Below, one piece after another: positions 23,253-30,175 of a stretch of DNA of 33,266 nt. Each line of letters starts with the position of its first letter. The stretch's first letter is position 1. Location of the stretch: assembly GCF_015356825.1 (NCBI RefSeq), contig NZ_JAACYW010000110.1, positions 1 to 33,266 of the forward strand, read 5' to 3'. The position numbers were made by a program, and so were the translations under genes. The notes beneath the pieces are model-generated. The model searched no databases and had not been told where the DNA came from. It was given only the letters and a program-made list of their open reading frames with translations. This stretch comes from Catenulispora rubra (lineage in GTDB: Bacteria > Actinomycetota > Actinomycetes > Streptomycetales > Catenulisporaceae).

Positions 23253-23301
23253 ATCGGGAATTCGCGGTCAGGGTTCGATCGTGCAGGCATGTGAACGCGC
23301 G

Positions 23302-23319
23302 AGGGGTGCCTGCACCCCT
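23302..23319 (-). terminator. Hairpin after the RpiB-like gene
   Basis: AGGGGTGC and GCACCCCT are separated by two bases (an effective 7-bp stem with a 4-base loop), 31 bases after the RpiB-like stop and before the CHRD gene promoter region. Confidence 0.55.
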
Positions 23320-23349
23320 GCCGTGGTTCGTGCTCAGAACTCGGCGGTA

Positions 23350-23784
23350 TCAAATCTCTGCGACATGCGCCACGTTCGCGGCGTCCACCGGATCGGGGCT
23401 CGGCGCGCCGGCGAACCAGGCGTCCAGCATCTCGGCCAGCAGCGGCCCGGAGGTCAGGCGCAGGCTGAGCGCCAGGGCGTTGGCGTCGGCCCACTTGCGG
23501 GCCCCGTCGGCCATCACAGCGTCCGTACACAGGGCGGCGCGCACGCCGTCCACCTTGTTGGCCGCGATCGACGCCCCGGCGCCGGTCCAGCAGGCCACCA
23601 CCGCCTGGTCGGCGCGGCCGTCCGCGACGGCCCGGGCGGCGGCCTCCGAGCACCACGCCCAGTCGGCGCGCTCCCCCGGCACCAGCGCGCCGAAGAGCAG
23701 GACCGTGTGGCCGCGCCGTTCCAGCTCCGGGCCGATCTCCGCGGCCACCCCGGCCACCTCGTCCGCCGACACCGCGATGCGCAT
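23350..23784 (-). CDS. RpiB/LacAB-family protein with altered active site
   Basis: This 144-residue protein has the RpiB/LacAB fold pattern: MRIAVSADEVAG at the start, VVACWTGAGASIAANKVDGVRAALC in the middle and MLDAWFAG near the end. In E. coli RpiB the matching blocks are GCDHVG, CGTGVGISIAANK and SRQHNDTN. Here the Asp-His of the first block is Asp-Glu, Cys is kept but followed by Trp-Thr-Gly, and the ring-opening His region reads ARKWADAN, so His is replaced by Trp. Ribose-5-phosphate isomerase activity is therefore doubtful; another substrate or a binding role is likely. ATG 23784 has GAGGAG upstream. It lies 35 bp downstream of the FhuF-like gene on the same strand, possibly in the same transcript. 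Confidence 0.8.
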   Translation of the reverse strand: MRIAVSADEVAGVAAEIGPELERRGHTVLLFGALVPGERADWAWCSEAAARAVADGRADQAVVACWTGAGASIAANKVDGVRAALCTDAVMADGARKWADANALALSLRLTSGPLLAEMLDAWFAGAPSPDPVDAANVAHVAEI

Positions 23785-23819
23785 GGTCCCGCTCCTCGTC
23801 CCGTTTCGGTCTTTTCGAT

Positions 23820-24542
23820 CTATGTGCCCATTGGACCATGCGGCGGGGCCAGGACACAGTCGCCGCACAGAGCGCCCTTGCGGTCGGGGGCGGCGCGATA
23901 GATGAGGCAGCAGCTGCGGCGGCGGAAGCCGGCGTCGGGTTCGAAGTGGCCGGCGCCGGCGAGGTGCGGGCCGATCAGGGTGTGGACATCGTCGCGGAGG
24001 TCGGGGCGGGCGATGGCCAGCGTTCTGGCCGCGGCGGCCAGGGCTGAGGCGACGTTGCCGCGCAGGATGTGGTCGTTGACGCCGAACGGGGTGATGGCTG
24101 CGCTGATCTCGGCGATGACACAATCGCTGAGCACTGAGCCGGAGCCGACCGCCGTGGTGCGCACCGAAAGCGGGAACATACTGCTGAGGGTCGGCTGCCA
24201 CCACAGGTCGGCTGCCCGCACGCAGCCGCCGCGCCGGCGGACCACCGCGAGCGCGAGCAGGGGTGAGAGGACTCGGGCCACCAGGCCGAGGTGCACGACC
24301 GAGGCCGCGACCCGGAGTTCGACCGCTGATGCTTCCTGACCGGTTCCGGCGGCCAAGAAGGCACGGACCGCTTCGACTCGCTCAGCCAGCACCGAGGAAC
24401 CGTCGACCACCTCGACCACCTCGACCATCGGCTGCCACGGCGGCGCCGCGACTGCCGCCGCATGGAACTCCAGCGCGAAGAACGACCCCAGCGCGGCAAG
24501 CTCCTCGCTCACCGCGGCCGGGGCCGCCACGTCGTCACTCAA
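23820..24542 (-). CDS. FhuF-like ferric reductase / (2Fe-2S) protein
   Basis: This 240-residue protein has a FhuF-type C-terminus RRSCCLIYRAAPDRKGALCGDCVL: two adjacent cysteines, thirteen residues, then CxxC, the ligands of the unusual 2Fe-2S cluster. The middle includes DLWWQPTLSSMFPLSV and GNVASALAAAARTLAIARPDL, matching the family. FhuF proteins reduce ferric siderophores in the cytoplasm. The start is TTG 24542, 12 bases after the cbtA stop, so it is probably translated from the cbtBA message and controlled by the cobalamin riboswitch. An in-frame GTG four codons later is an alternative. A 9-bp repeat encodes the Val-Glu-Val stretch near residues 39-47. The cobalt-gene context suggests it may act on cobalt or corrinoid rather than, or in addition to, iron (inference). 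Confidence 0.85.
   Translation of the reverse strand: MSDDVAAPAAVSEELAALGSFFALEFHAAAVAAPPWQPMVEVVEVVDGSSVLAERVEAVRAFLAAGTGQEASAVELRVAASVVHLGLVARVLSPLLALAVVRRRGGCVRAADLWWQPTLSSMFPLSVRTTAVGSGSVLSDCVIAEISAAITPFGVNDHILRGNVASALAAAARTLAIARPDLRDDVHTLIGPHLAGAGHFEPDAGFRRRSCCLIYRAAPDRKGALCGDCVLAPPHGPMGT
24402..24428. repeat. 9-bp tandem repeat in the FhuF-like gene
   Basis: GTCGACCAC, CTCGACCAC and CTCGACCAT run in tandem and encode Met-Val-Glu-Val-Val-Glu-Val-Val-Asp on the minus strand. Confidence 0.75.
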
Positions 24543-24554
24543 GCCGTCACACCA

Positions 24555-25424
24555 TCACACCGTCGCCGCGGTGACGCCCGCGCCGCCGGTCGTCTCGGCC
24601 CGCTCCATCACCGGCCGCAGCACGCGTTCGGCCATCGGCCCGAAGGCCAGGGCGAGCGTGCCCCACAGGATGACCTGGTTGCAGATCGAGTAGAAGCGGA
24701 ACGAGAACAGCACGTCGGCCGGGAAGCCCGGGTACACGATGTTCCCCTTGGGGTCGGCCAGCGGCAGCGGCGTCTCCGTGGCGTGGTGTCCGTACAGGTG
24801 CACGTTCGCCGACAGCTCGCCGAGCGAGGGCAGGATCGCCATCACTATGCCGATCGCGACCGCGAAGCCGAGGGCGGCCAGCAGCGAGGCGTTCCAGTTC
24901 CCGAAGCGCGGGGCCAGGCGCCGGCCCAGCCAGGTCGCGGCCAGGATGAACGCGAGCGAGCAGACCACCATCGTCAGGTACAGCGCGGCGCGTGGCTTGA
25001 TCGTCTCCGGGTGGCCGATCGCCGGCGGGTTGGCCGGGTACTTCAGGTACGGCACCAGGTAGATGCCGGCCAGTCCGGCCCCGGCCACCAGCAGCGCCAG
25101 CACCTTCGGCTGGATCCTCCCGACCCGGCCCAGGCACAGCAGGTACACCACCGCGTACATGGCGCCCATCGCCGCGCCGAAGCCGATCAGCCCGACGCCG
25201 ATGCCGATGTTGCTCTGCACCGTGCGGCTGAAGATGTCCGGCCCGCCGGAGTCCACCGGCAGCCCGGCGGCCTGGTTCAGGGCCGCCTGGGCCGCGTCGC
25301 GGCCGCTCTCGTAGGCGATCGCCTTGCCGATGACGGGCTCGGCGAAGATCCGCGCGAAGCAGAACGCGACCAGCCCGGCCAACGCGCCGGCCAGCAGGCC
25401 GCGCGTGATGATGCGTTTCTCCAT
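24555..25424 (-). CDS. cbtA: Cobalt transporter subunit CbtA
   Basis: This 289-residue membrane protein of the CbtA family has roughly six hydrophobic segments: LLAGALAGLVAFCFARIFA, GIGVGLIGFGAAMGAMYAVVYLL, VLALLVAGAGLAGIYLVPYL, LYLTMVVCSLAFILAATWL, LLAALGFAVAIGIVMAILP and QVILWGTLALAFGPMA. It carries the family markers ARIFAEPVIGKAIAYE and LKYPANPPAIGHPETI. Together with CbtB it is predicted to import cobalt for cobalamin synthesis. ATG 25424 has GGGGAG upstream, and a 14-bp palindrome spans the gap between the two. It follows cbtB by 24 bases and precedes the FhuF-like gene. The whole set lies behind a cobalamin riboswitch. Confidence 0.93.
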   Translation of the reverse strand: MEKRIITRGLLAGALAGLVAFCFARIFAEPVIGKAIAYESGRDAAQAALNQAAGLPVDSGGPDIFSRTVQSNIGIGVGLIGFGAAMGAMYAVVYLLCLGRVGRIQPKVLALLVAGAGLAGIYLVPYLKYPANPPAIGHPETIKPRAALYLTMVVCSLAFILAATWLGRRLAPRFGNWNASLLAALGFAVAIGIVMAILPSLGELSANVHLYGHHATETPLPLADPKGNIVYPGFPADVLFSFRFYSICNQVILWGTLALAFGPMAERVLRPVMERAETTGGAGVTAATV

Positions 25425-25436
25425 CAGAGCTCTGAT
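25423..25436. promoter_or_regulatory. 14-bp palindrome between ribosome site and start of cbtA
   Basis: ATCAGAGCTCTGAT is a perfect palindrome that includes the first bases of the cbtA ATG and touches its GGGGAG. In RNA a 5-bp stem with an AGCU loop could hide the start. A role in tuning CbtA translation is only a suggestion. Confidence 0.4.
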
Positions 25437-25448
25437 CTCCCCGGCTGC

Positions 25449-25682
25449 TCAGTGGCAGGGGAAGCCGAGCAGGTGGCGGGAGTCGTGCACGAACTCGTGG
25501 ATGTGCATGTCGCCGCCGAACACCGACACCGCGCCCTGGTCGACGCCGATGAAGTAGTAGGCCAGCAGGCCGAACAGCAGCGCGCCGCCCATCCAGAGCC
25601 GGGCCTTGGCGGCGGAGACCACCAGCGGCGTGGGAACGGAAGTGGAGGCAGGCGAGACAGGGGAGACAGGCATGGTGCTCAC
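25449..25682 (-). CDS. cbtB: Cobalt transporter subunit CbtB
   Basis: This is a 77-residue single-span membrane protein. After a Ser/Pro/Val-rich N-terminus comes the helix ARLWMGGALLFGLLAYYFIGV, then a His-rich end HIHEFVHDSRHLLGFPCH, the family hallmark, likely to bind the metal. The GTG at 25682 has AAGGAGG seven bases upstream; an internal ATG three codons later is less well placed. It is the first gene behind the cobalamin riboswitch and is followed by cbtA. Confidence 0.94.
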   Translation of the reverse strand: MSTMPVSPVSPASTSVPTPLVVSAAKARLWMGGALLFGLLAYYFIGVDQGAVSVFGGDMHIHEFVHDSRHLLGFPCH

Positions 25683-25724
25683 AGTGAGCCCTCCTTAGGG
25701 ATCCAGCGTCCCTGATCGGTGGAG

Positions 25725-25860
25725 CGGGTCGACTGGGGAGGGTCTGACTCACCCACCGCCTCGACTGCCCGACGAGGCTGCGGGTTTCACAGTGGCGCGA
25801 CCGTGCCGGACTCTCACCGGCTTCCTGTCCCAGTACCTTGCTTGGGCAGCGTAGGGCCGT
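25725..25860 (-). ncRNA. Cobalamin (B12) riboswitch upstream of cbtB
   Basis: On the minus strand the conserved core is present: GAAGCCGGTGAGAGTCCGGC (about 25824-25805), then GGTCGCGCCACTGTGAA, which includes the B12 box GCCACTG (25796-25790), and a 3' part GGTGAGTCAGACC (about 25753-25741). The order and spacing match the cobalamin riboswitch class. Ends are approximate. The leader runs to the cbtB ribosome site at 25696-25690, so cobalamin binding is expected to lower expression of cbtB, cbtA and the co-transcribed FhuF-like gene. I did not identify the exact expression platform. Confidence 0.93.
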
Positions 25861-25910
25861 GCGGGGCGGGCGTCAAAGAGATGTCGATCACCGTGGCGCC
25901 GCGCGGCGGC

Positions 25911-26549
25911 TCAGGCCCAGGGGTTCTGCTTGTAATAGCGCCGGCTGAAGAGCAGCCGATTCAGGACCTTGACAGGCGGCGGCAGGGCTTTGAAGAACGC
26001 CGTGCGCCGGTCGGCGTCGACCCCGTCGATGGCCCACGGGATGTACGCGGCGCCGCCGGAGAAGCCCTGCTTGCGCTGGATCACCCGGCCGAACGCGGTC
26101 CAGTCCTTGGGCGTCAGGACTTCCTGGATCAGCGGGAGCGCGGCTTCTTCCTCGTGCTTCATGTGGCCGCCGAGCGCGGTCTCCAGGTCCGTGACGACGC
26201 CGGTCAGCTCCGCGGGATCGGCCGAGGGCCGGCGCATCGCGGCGTCCACGGCTTCGAGCAGCGGATCCAGCCGCGCGTGCTCGGCGGCCATGGCGGCCAG
26301 GATCTCGGCGGCGTCGGCGCGGCCGGCGGAGGCGGCCTCGACGCGGGGCCACAGCGCCTCGTCCTCCGCGGTGTGGTGGACGTGCAGTTGCAGCTTGAAG
26401 TTGGCCCAGCCGGCCTGGACGCCGGAGTTGCCGGTGCGGCTTTCGGCGGCGGCCTCGCGCAGCCGGGACAGGTCGCGGCGGAAGGCGTCGTGGGTGATGT
26501 ACATCAAGATGAAGTCGATGCGGTCGGTCGCCTGGTCGGTGCTGCTCAT
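25911..26549 (-). CDS. Hemerythrin HHE-domain protein
   Basis: This 212-residue protein has the di-iron ligand pattern of hemerythrin-like domains: FILMYITHDAFRRDL, LQLHVHHTAEDEALWP, MAAEHARLDPLL and LGGHMKHEEEAALPLI. A C-terminal extension of about 70 residues is basic and aromatic (KVLNRLLFSRRYYKQN). ATG 26549 is chosen: it has GGAG upstream, while the open frame to 26606 overlaps a likely -10 (TATTAT, 26603-26598). Such proteins bind oxygen, NO or iron; the exact role here is not shown. It lies just beyond the riboswitch on the same strand but is separately promoted. Confidence 0.9.
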   Translation of the reverse strand: MSSTDQATDRIDFILMYITHDAFRRDLSRLREAAAESRTGNSGVQAGWANFKLQLHVHHTAEDEALWPRVEAASAGRADAAEILAAMAAEHARLDPLLEAVDAAMRRPSADPAELTGVVTDLETALGGHMKHEEEAALPLIQEVLTPKDWTAFGRVIQRKQGFSGGAAYIPWAIDGVDADRRTAFFKALPPPVKVLNRLLFSRRYYKQNPWA

Positions 26550-26597
26550 GGCGGAGTCTCCATCCGTCGGGGGATCACGCTCATTGATACGGAACTC

Positions 26598-26603
26598 ATA
26601 ATA
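26598..26603 (-). promoter_or_regulatory. Candidate -10 of the hemerythrin gene
   Basis: TATTAT on the minus strand, 49 bases before the ATG. The -35 is not clear. An inverted pair, CTCATA (26595-26600) and TATGAG (26620-26625), brackets the region and may be a regulator site. Confidence 0.35.
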
Positions 26604-26664
26604 CATGGATCCTGGAAGGTATGAGATGCGTATTAATCGGTGCGCGGCGTCGCCCGGAACGACA

Positions 26665-26700
26665 AGGTCCCGCCCTGAGCAGCAGCTCGGAGCGGGACCT
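26665..26700 (-). terminator. Hairpin terminator after the bL37 gene
   Basis: AGGTCCCGC (26665-26673) and GCGGGACCT (26692-26700) form a 9-bp stem, 11 bases past the bL37 stop on the minus strand. The stem could serve both directions. Confidence 0.7.
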
Positions 26701-26710
26701 GGGGCGCCTG

Positions 26711-26785
26711 TCAGGCGTTGGGGCGCTTGCCGTGGTTCGCGCCCTTCTTCTTGCGTCCCCGCCTCTTGTTGCCGCGCTTAGCCAT
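26711..26785 (-). CDS. Ribosomal protein bL37 (24 residues)
   Basis: This tiny gene encodes a Lys/Arg/Gly-rich peptide that starts MAKRGNKRRGRKKKG and ends ANHGKRPNA, the pattern of the actinobacterial large-subunit protein bL37 seen in mycobacterial ribosome structures. ATG 26785 has a strong AAGGAGG six bases upstream, and a 9-bp hairpin follows the stop. It should bind 23S rRNA in the 50S subunit. Its small size means gene finders often miss it. Identification rests on the near-identical C-terminal ANHGKRPNA and the N-terminal MAKRG. Confidence 0.92.
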   Translation of the reverse strand: MAKRGNKRRGRKKKGANHGKRPNA

Positions 26786-27023
26786 TTGAGTCCTCCTTAT
26801 CCGCCCGGAGCACCCGGGCGAGACCGCAAGTCTATGGTCCCGATCAGGCTCTGATCGCCTCCTTGCGCGCGCCGAGCGGTTCGGTCCTGGTCGGCGTGGC
26901 GACCACTAGCGGCCGGTCCAGCGCCGCCACGACCGCACACAAGACACAGCCAACTCCTCGGCGACGACGGTCGCAACCGGACGCGAGCGGCCGAATCGGC
27001 CACGGTCTTCAGGAATTCGAGGG
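26786..27023. other. Gap between bL37 and the UvrA-like gene, with one inverted repeat
   Basis: This 238-bp gap should hold the bL37 promoter. CGATCAG-GCT-CTGATCG (26841-26857) is a 7-bp inverted repeat that could end the UvrA-like transcript or bind a regulator. TAGACT on the minus strand near 26836 is a possible bL37 -10. A 76-codon minus-strand frame crosses the gap but has non-coding-like codon use. Confidence 0.45.
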
Positions 27024-29327
27024 TCATCGTGCAACGACACCTGCCTGCCCGGCCGCGACCGCGCGCCGCAGGTACTCCCCGGTGTGCGAGCTCTCGGCCC
27101 GGATCAGGCCGGCCGGCGTCCCCTCGTACAGCACGCGCCCGCCGTCGGTTCCAGCCTCGGGGCCGAGGTCGATGACCCAGTCGGCGTGCGCGACCAGGTC
27201 GAGGTTGTGCTCGATCACGACGACGGTGGCGCCGTGCTCGTCGATCAGCCGGTCCAGGGCGGTCAGCAGCCGGTGCACGTCGCTCATGTGCAGTCCGGTG
27301 GTGGGTTCGTCGAGGACGTACACACCTCCCGGCTCGGCCAGGTGCCCGGCCAGTTTCAGGCGTTGGCTCTCGCCTCCGGACAAGGTGGTGAGCGGCTGGC
27401 CGAGACGCAGGTAGTCCAGGCCGACGGTGGCCAGCGCGCCGAGGACCGAGGCCACGCGCCGATCGGAGGCGAAGAACTCCAGGGCTTCGGCGACGGTCGT
27501 CTCCAGTACGTCCCCGATCGACAGCCCGCGCAGCCGGTACCCCAGCACCTCTTCGGTGAAGCGCCGACCGTGACAGGCCGCGCAGGTCGAGGAGACGGTG
27601 TCCAGGTAGGCCAGGTCCTGCTCGATCACGCCGAGCCCGGCGCACTCCGGGCACGCCCCGGCCGAGTTCGCGCTGAACAGCGCGGGATCCACGCCGTTGG
27701 CCCGCGCGAAGGCCTTGCGGATCGGGTCCTGGACGCCGGTGTAGGTGGCGACGGTGGAGCGCCGGTTGGCGCCGGGCGCCGACTGGTCGACGGCGATCAC
27801 GGTCGGGTGCTGGACGCGCAGTACTTCATGAGCCAGGGAGGACTTGCCGGAGCCCGCGACTCCGGTGAGCACCGTCAGCACGCCGGTGGGGAATTCGACG
27901 TCGAATCCGGTGAGGTTGTGGGCCCGGGCGTCGACGACCGGGAGTTTTCCGGTGGGTTCGCGCAGGTCGTACTGCGGCTTCAGGCGGACCGGTTCGTCGA
28001 GGAAGCGTCCGGTCAGGGTCGCGGAGCCGCGCAGGCCTGCGACGTCGCCGGTGTAGCCGACCTCTCCCCCGGCCGCGCCGGCGCCCGGGCCGAGGTCGAT
28101 GACGTGGTCCGCGGCGATGATGACGTCCCGGTCGTGTTCGACGACAAGGACGCTGTTCCCCTTGTCCCGCAAGGCCCGCAGGAGGTCGGTCATGCGCGAG
28201 ACGTCGCGGGGGTGCATGCCGATGCTGGGTTCGTCGAACACGTACAGCAGGTCGTTCAGGCTGGAGGCGAGCTGCCGGACCAGCTTCACACGCTGGGCCT
28301 CGCCGCCGGACAGGCTGGCGGTGCGGCGGTCCAGGCTCAGGTAGCCCAGGCCGATGCCGACCAGGTCTTCCAGGCGCCCCCACAGGGCGTTCAGCAGTGG
28401 TTCGACCGCGGGGTTCGAGATCGTCTCCAGCACCTTCACGAGGTCGGAGGCGGCCATGGCCGACAGCTCGGCGATGGTGTGGCCGCCGACCCGGCTGGAC
28501 AGCGCCAGCGGCGAGAGCCTGGTGCCGCCGCAGTCCGGGCAGCAGGCGGTGGTGGTGTAGGCCGCGACCAGCTTCTTGGTGCGGCCGCTGCGGGTCTCAG
28601 GGTCCTGGTCCAGGTAGAGGCGGGCGAACTTGGTCACGGCGCCTTCGTAGGAGGCGTTGTAGGCCTGGCCTTGGAACTCCATCGCCACCATGCCGTCGTC
28701 GGCGTAGAGGAGGTCGTGGAGTTCGGTGTCGGAGTACTCGGCCACCGGGCGCCGGACGTCGAAGCGGCCGGATCCGACGAGGATCTGCCAGTTCCTGCTG
28801 CCGACGGCGAAGATCTCGCAGCGCAGCGCTCCGTCGTCGAGGGAGCGGGAGCGGTCCAGGAACGCGTCGAGGTCCACGACGGTCGCCTCGCCGATCCCTT
28901 CGCACGCCGGGCACATGCCGGCCGGCATGTTGAAGGAGAACGCGTCCACGTGCGGCACCGACGGCTCGCCGGCGCGGCTGAACAGGAGTCGGAGCAGCGG
29001 GGCGATGTCGGTGATGGTGCCGACCGTGGAGCGCGCGCCGCCGCGCAGCCGCCGCTGGTCGACCATGATGACCGCCGGGAGGTGTTCGACGCCGTCCACC
29101 GCCGGTCGGGACAGGGCGGGCAGGAAGCCGCGGACGAACGCCGGTAGCGTTTCGTTCAGCTGGCGGCGGGCTTCCACCGCGATCGTGTCGAACACAAGGG
29201 ATGACTTTCCTGAGCCGGACACTCCGGTCACGGCGGTCAGGGTGCGTTTGGGGACCGCCACGTCGACGGCCCTCAGGTTGTGTTCGCGGGCTCCTCGGAC
29301 CTCGATCCATTCCGTCACGTTTTGCAT
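27024..29327 (-). CDS. Short UvrA-like ABC ATPase (UvrA2 / drug-resistance class)
   Basis: This 767-residue soluble protein has two ABC ATPase modules. Walker A sites are GVSGSGKSS (about 35) and GVAGSGKSS (about 489); signatures are LSGGEAQRVK and LSGGESQRLK; Walker B are YVFDEPSIG and YVLDEPTTG. Zinc-type cysteine pairs include CPACEGIG, CCPDCGG, CPECAGLG and CAACHGRR. The protein is about 170 residues shorter than E. coli UvrA: the segment after LLRLLFSRAGEP that would hold the UvrB-binding domain is missing. This is the UvrA2-type layout, linked in several actinomycetes to resistance to DNA-binding antibiotics. ATG 29327 is preceded by TAAACT six bases upstream, suggesting a leaderless message. 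It is divergent from a double-MerR regulator. Confidence 0.93.
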   Translation of the reverse strand: MQNVTEWIEVRGAREHNLRAVDVAVPKRTLTAVTGVSGSGKSSLVFDTIAVEARRQLNETLPAFVRGFLPALSRPAVDGVEHLPAVIMVDQRRLRGGARSTVGTITDIAPLLRLLFSRAGEPSVPHVDAFSFNMPAGMCPACEGIGEATVVDLDAFLDRSRSLDDGALRCEIFAVGSRNWQILVGSGRFDVRRPVAEYSDTELHDLLYADDGMVAMEFQGQAYNASYEGAVTKFARLYLDQDPETRSGRTKKLVAAYTTTACCPDCGGTRLSPLALSSRVGGHTIAELSAMAASDLVKVLETISNPAVEPLLNALWGRLEDLVGIGLGYLSLDRRTASLSGGEAQRVKLVRQLASSLNDLLYVFDEPSIGMHPRDVSRMTDLLRALRDKGNSVLVVEHDRDVIIAADHVIDLGPGAGAAGGEVGYTGDVAGLRGSATLTGRFLDEPVRLKPQYDLREPTGKLPVVDARAHNLTGFDVEFPTGVLTVLTGVAGSGKSSLAHEVLRVQHPTVIAVDQSAPGANRRSTVATYTGVQDPIRKAFARANGVDPALFSANSAGACPECAGLGVIEQDLAYLDTVSSTCAACHGRRFTEEVLGYRLRGLSIGDVLETTVAEALEFFASDRRVASVLGALATVGLDYLRLGQPLTTLSGGESQRLKLAGHLAEPGGVYVLDEPTTGLHMSDVHRLLTALDRLIDEHGATVVVIEHNLDLVAHADWVIDLGPEAGTDGGRVLYEGTPAGLIRAESSHTGEYLRRAVAAGQAGVVAR

Positions 29328-29412
29328 GATTAAAGTTTATCTTTGAACTCCTTGTATAAGGTTGTGCGATGTGAGCTGCCGCTGATGCGGCGGAAAGTTT
29401 AAACTCCCGGGA
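29328..29412. promoter_or_regulatory. Divergent control region with two AAAGTTTA elements
   Basis: AAAGTTTA occurs at 29332-29339 and again at 29394-29401. The second copy extends into the palindrome AGTTTAAACT (29396-29405), which runs into TCCCGGGA. These are good candidate sites for the adjacent MerR-type regulator. This AT-rich patch contrasts with the surrounding high-GC DNA. Confidence 0.5.
29334..29339 (-). promoter_or_regulatory. Candidate leaderless -10 of the UvrA-like gene
   Basis: TAAACT on the minus strand, six bases before the ATG at 29327. The only Shine-Dalgarno-like AAGGAG is 20 bases from the ATG, too far to serve. Confidence 0.4.
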
Positions 29413-29425
29413 GAAGGAGGCCGCT

Positions 29426-30157
29426 GTGCGTCCGGTCGACCTGGCGCGCGCCGCTGGCGTGTCGACGCAGCAGGTGCGCAATCTGGAGGCAGCCGGGGCG
29501 CTTCCTGAGGCGGAGCGGAGCGCGTCGGGGTATCGGCGTTACGACGAGCGGCACCTGACCGCGTTGTTGGCGTACACGGCTCTCGTGCCGGGGTTGGGGG
29601 CGCCGGGCGCGCGGGCGATCGTGGCGGCGGTCGGCGAGGGCCGGACGAGCGCGGCGCTGGAGCTTCTGGACGCGGCGCACGCGGCGCTGCATCAGGGTCG
29701 TGCGTCGCTGGTGGAGATCGAGCGCACGCTGGCGGCGGCGGTGGCGACCGTGGCGGCCGTGGCGCAGGAGCCGGCGGCCGACGCGCCGGACGGGCCGGAC
29801 GCGCCGGACGGGCTGCGGGTGGGCGAGCTGGCGCGGCTGCTCGGCGTGCGGACGTCGGCGCTGCGTGTGTGGGAGGCGGCGGGGCTGCTCGCACCGGCGC
29901 GCGAATCAGGGACCGGATACCGCGTGTACGGGGCGCTGGACGTCCGCGACGCCCGCATCATCCAGACACTGCGCGAGGGCTACTACCTGTTCGACCGCAT
30001 CCAGCCGATCATCGAGGGCCTGCGCCGCACCGGCGGTTCCGAGGCACTGGCGGAGGCGCTGGCCGACCGGCGGCTTTCGCTGAACGAGCGGTCGGCGGCT
30101 TTGCTGGAGGGGGCTGCGCGCTTGTGGGGGTATGTGGAGGTGCTGCGGGCCTGGTGA
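29426..30157 (+). CDS. Regulator with two MerR DNA-binding domains
   Basis: This 243-residue protein has two MerR-type winged helices. The first is at 2-45: PVDLARAAGVSTQQVRNLEAAG, then GYRRYDERHL. The second is at about 130-175: LRVGELARLLGVRTSALRVWEAAG, then GTGYRVYGALDV. A linker of repeats DAPDGP separates them. The helices after the second domain (IIQTLREGYYLFDRIQPIIEGLR) may be the dimer or ligand part. The GTG at 29426 has AAGGAGG upstream. It is divergent from the UvrA-like ATPase gene and probably controls it. It converges on the TetR gene with an 18-bp gap. Confidence 0.88.
   Translation: MRPVDLARAAGVSTQQVRNLEAAGALPEAERSASGYRRYDERHLTALLAYTALVPGLGAPGARAIVAAVGEGRTSAALELLDAAHAALHQGRASLVEIERTLAAAVATVAAVAQEPAADAPDGPDAPDGLRVGELARLLGVRTSALRVWEAAGLLAPARESGTGYRVYGALDVRDARIIQTLREGYYLFDRIQPIIEGLRRTGGSEALAEALADRRLSLNERSAALLEGAARLWGYVEVLRAW
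29780..29815. repeat. 18-bp tandem duplication in the double-MerR linker
   Basis: Two copies of GACGCGCCGGACGGGCCG with one difference. They encode the Asp-Ala-Pro-Asp-Gly-Pro repeat between the two MerR domains. Confidence 0.75.
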
Positions 30158-30175
30158 ACGGTCCGCACGCTTGCT

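Noticed and set aside
26550..26606. Upstream extension of the hemerythrin protein (start at 26606)
   Set aside because: It has no ribosome site, and a likely -10 hexamer lies within it.
26797..27027. 76-codon minus-strand frame that starts with an ATGA overlap at the UvrA-like stop and ends in the bL37 ribosome site
   Set aside because: The overlap looks attractive, but third-position GC is far below that of the neighbouring genes and the sequence has no recognisable features. It also crosses the presumed bL37 promoter.
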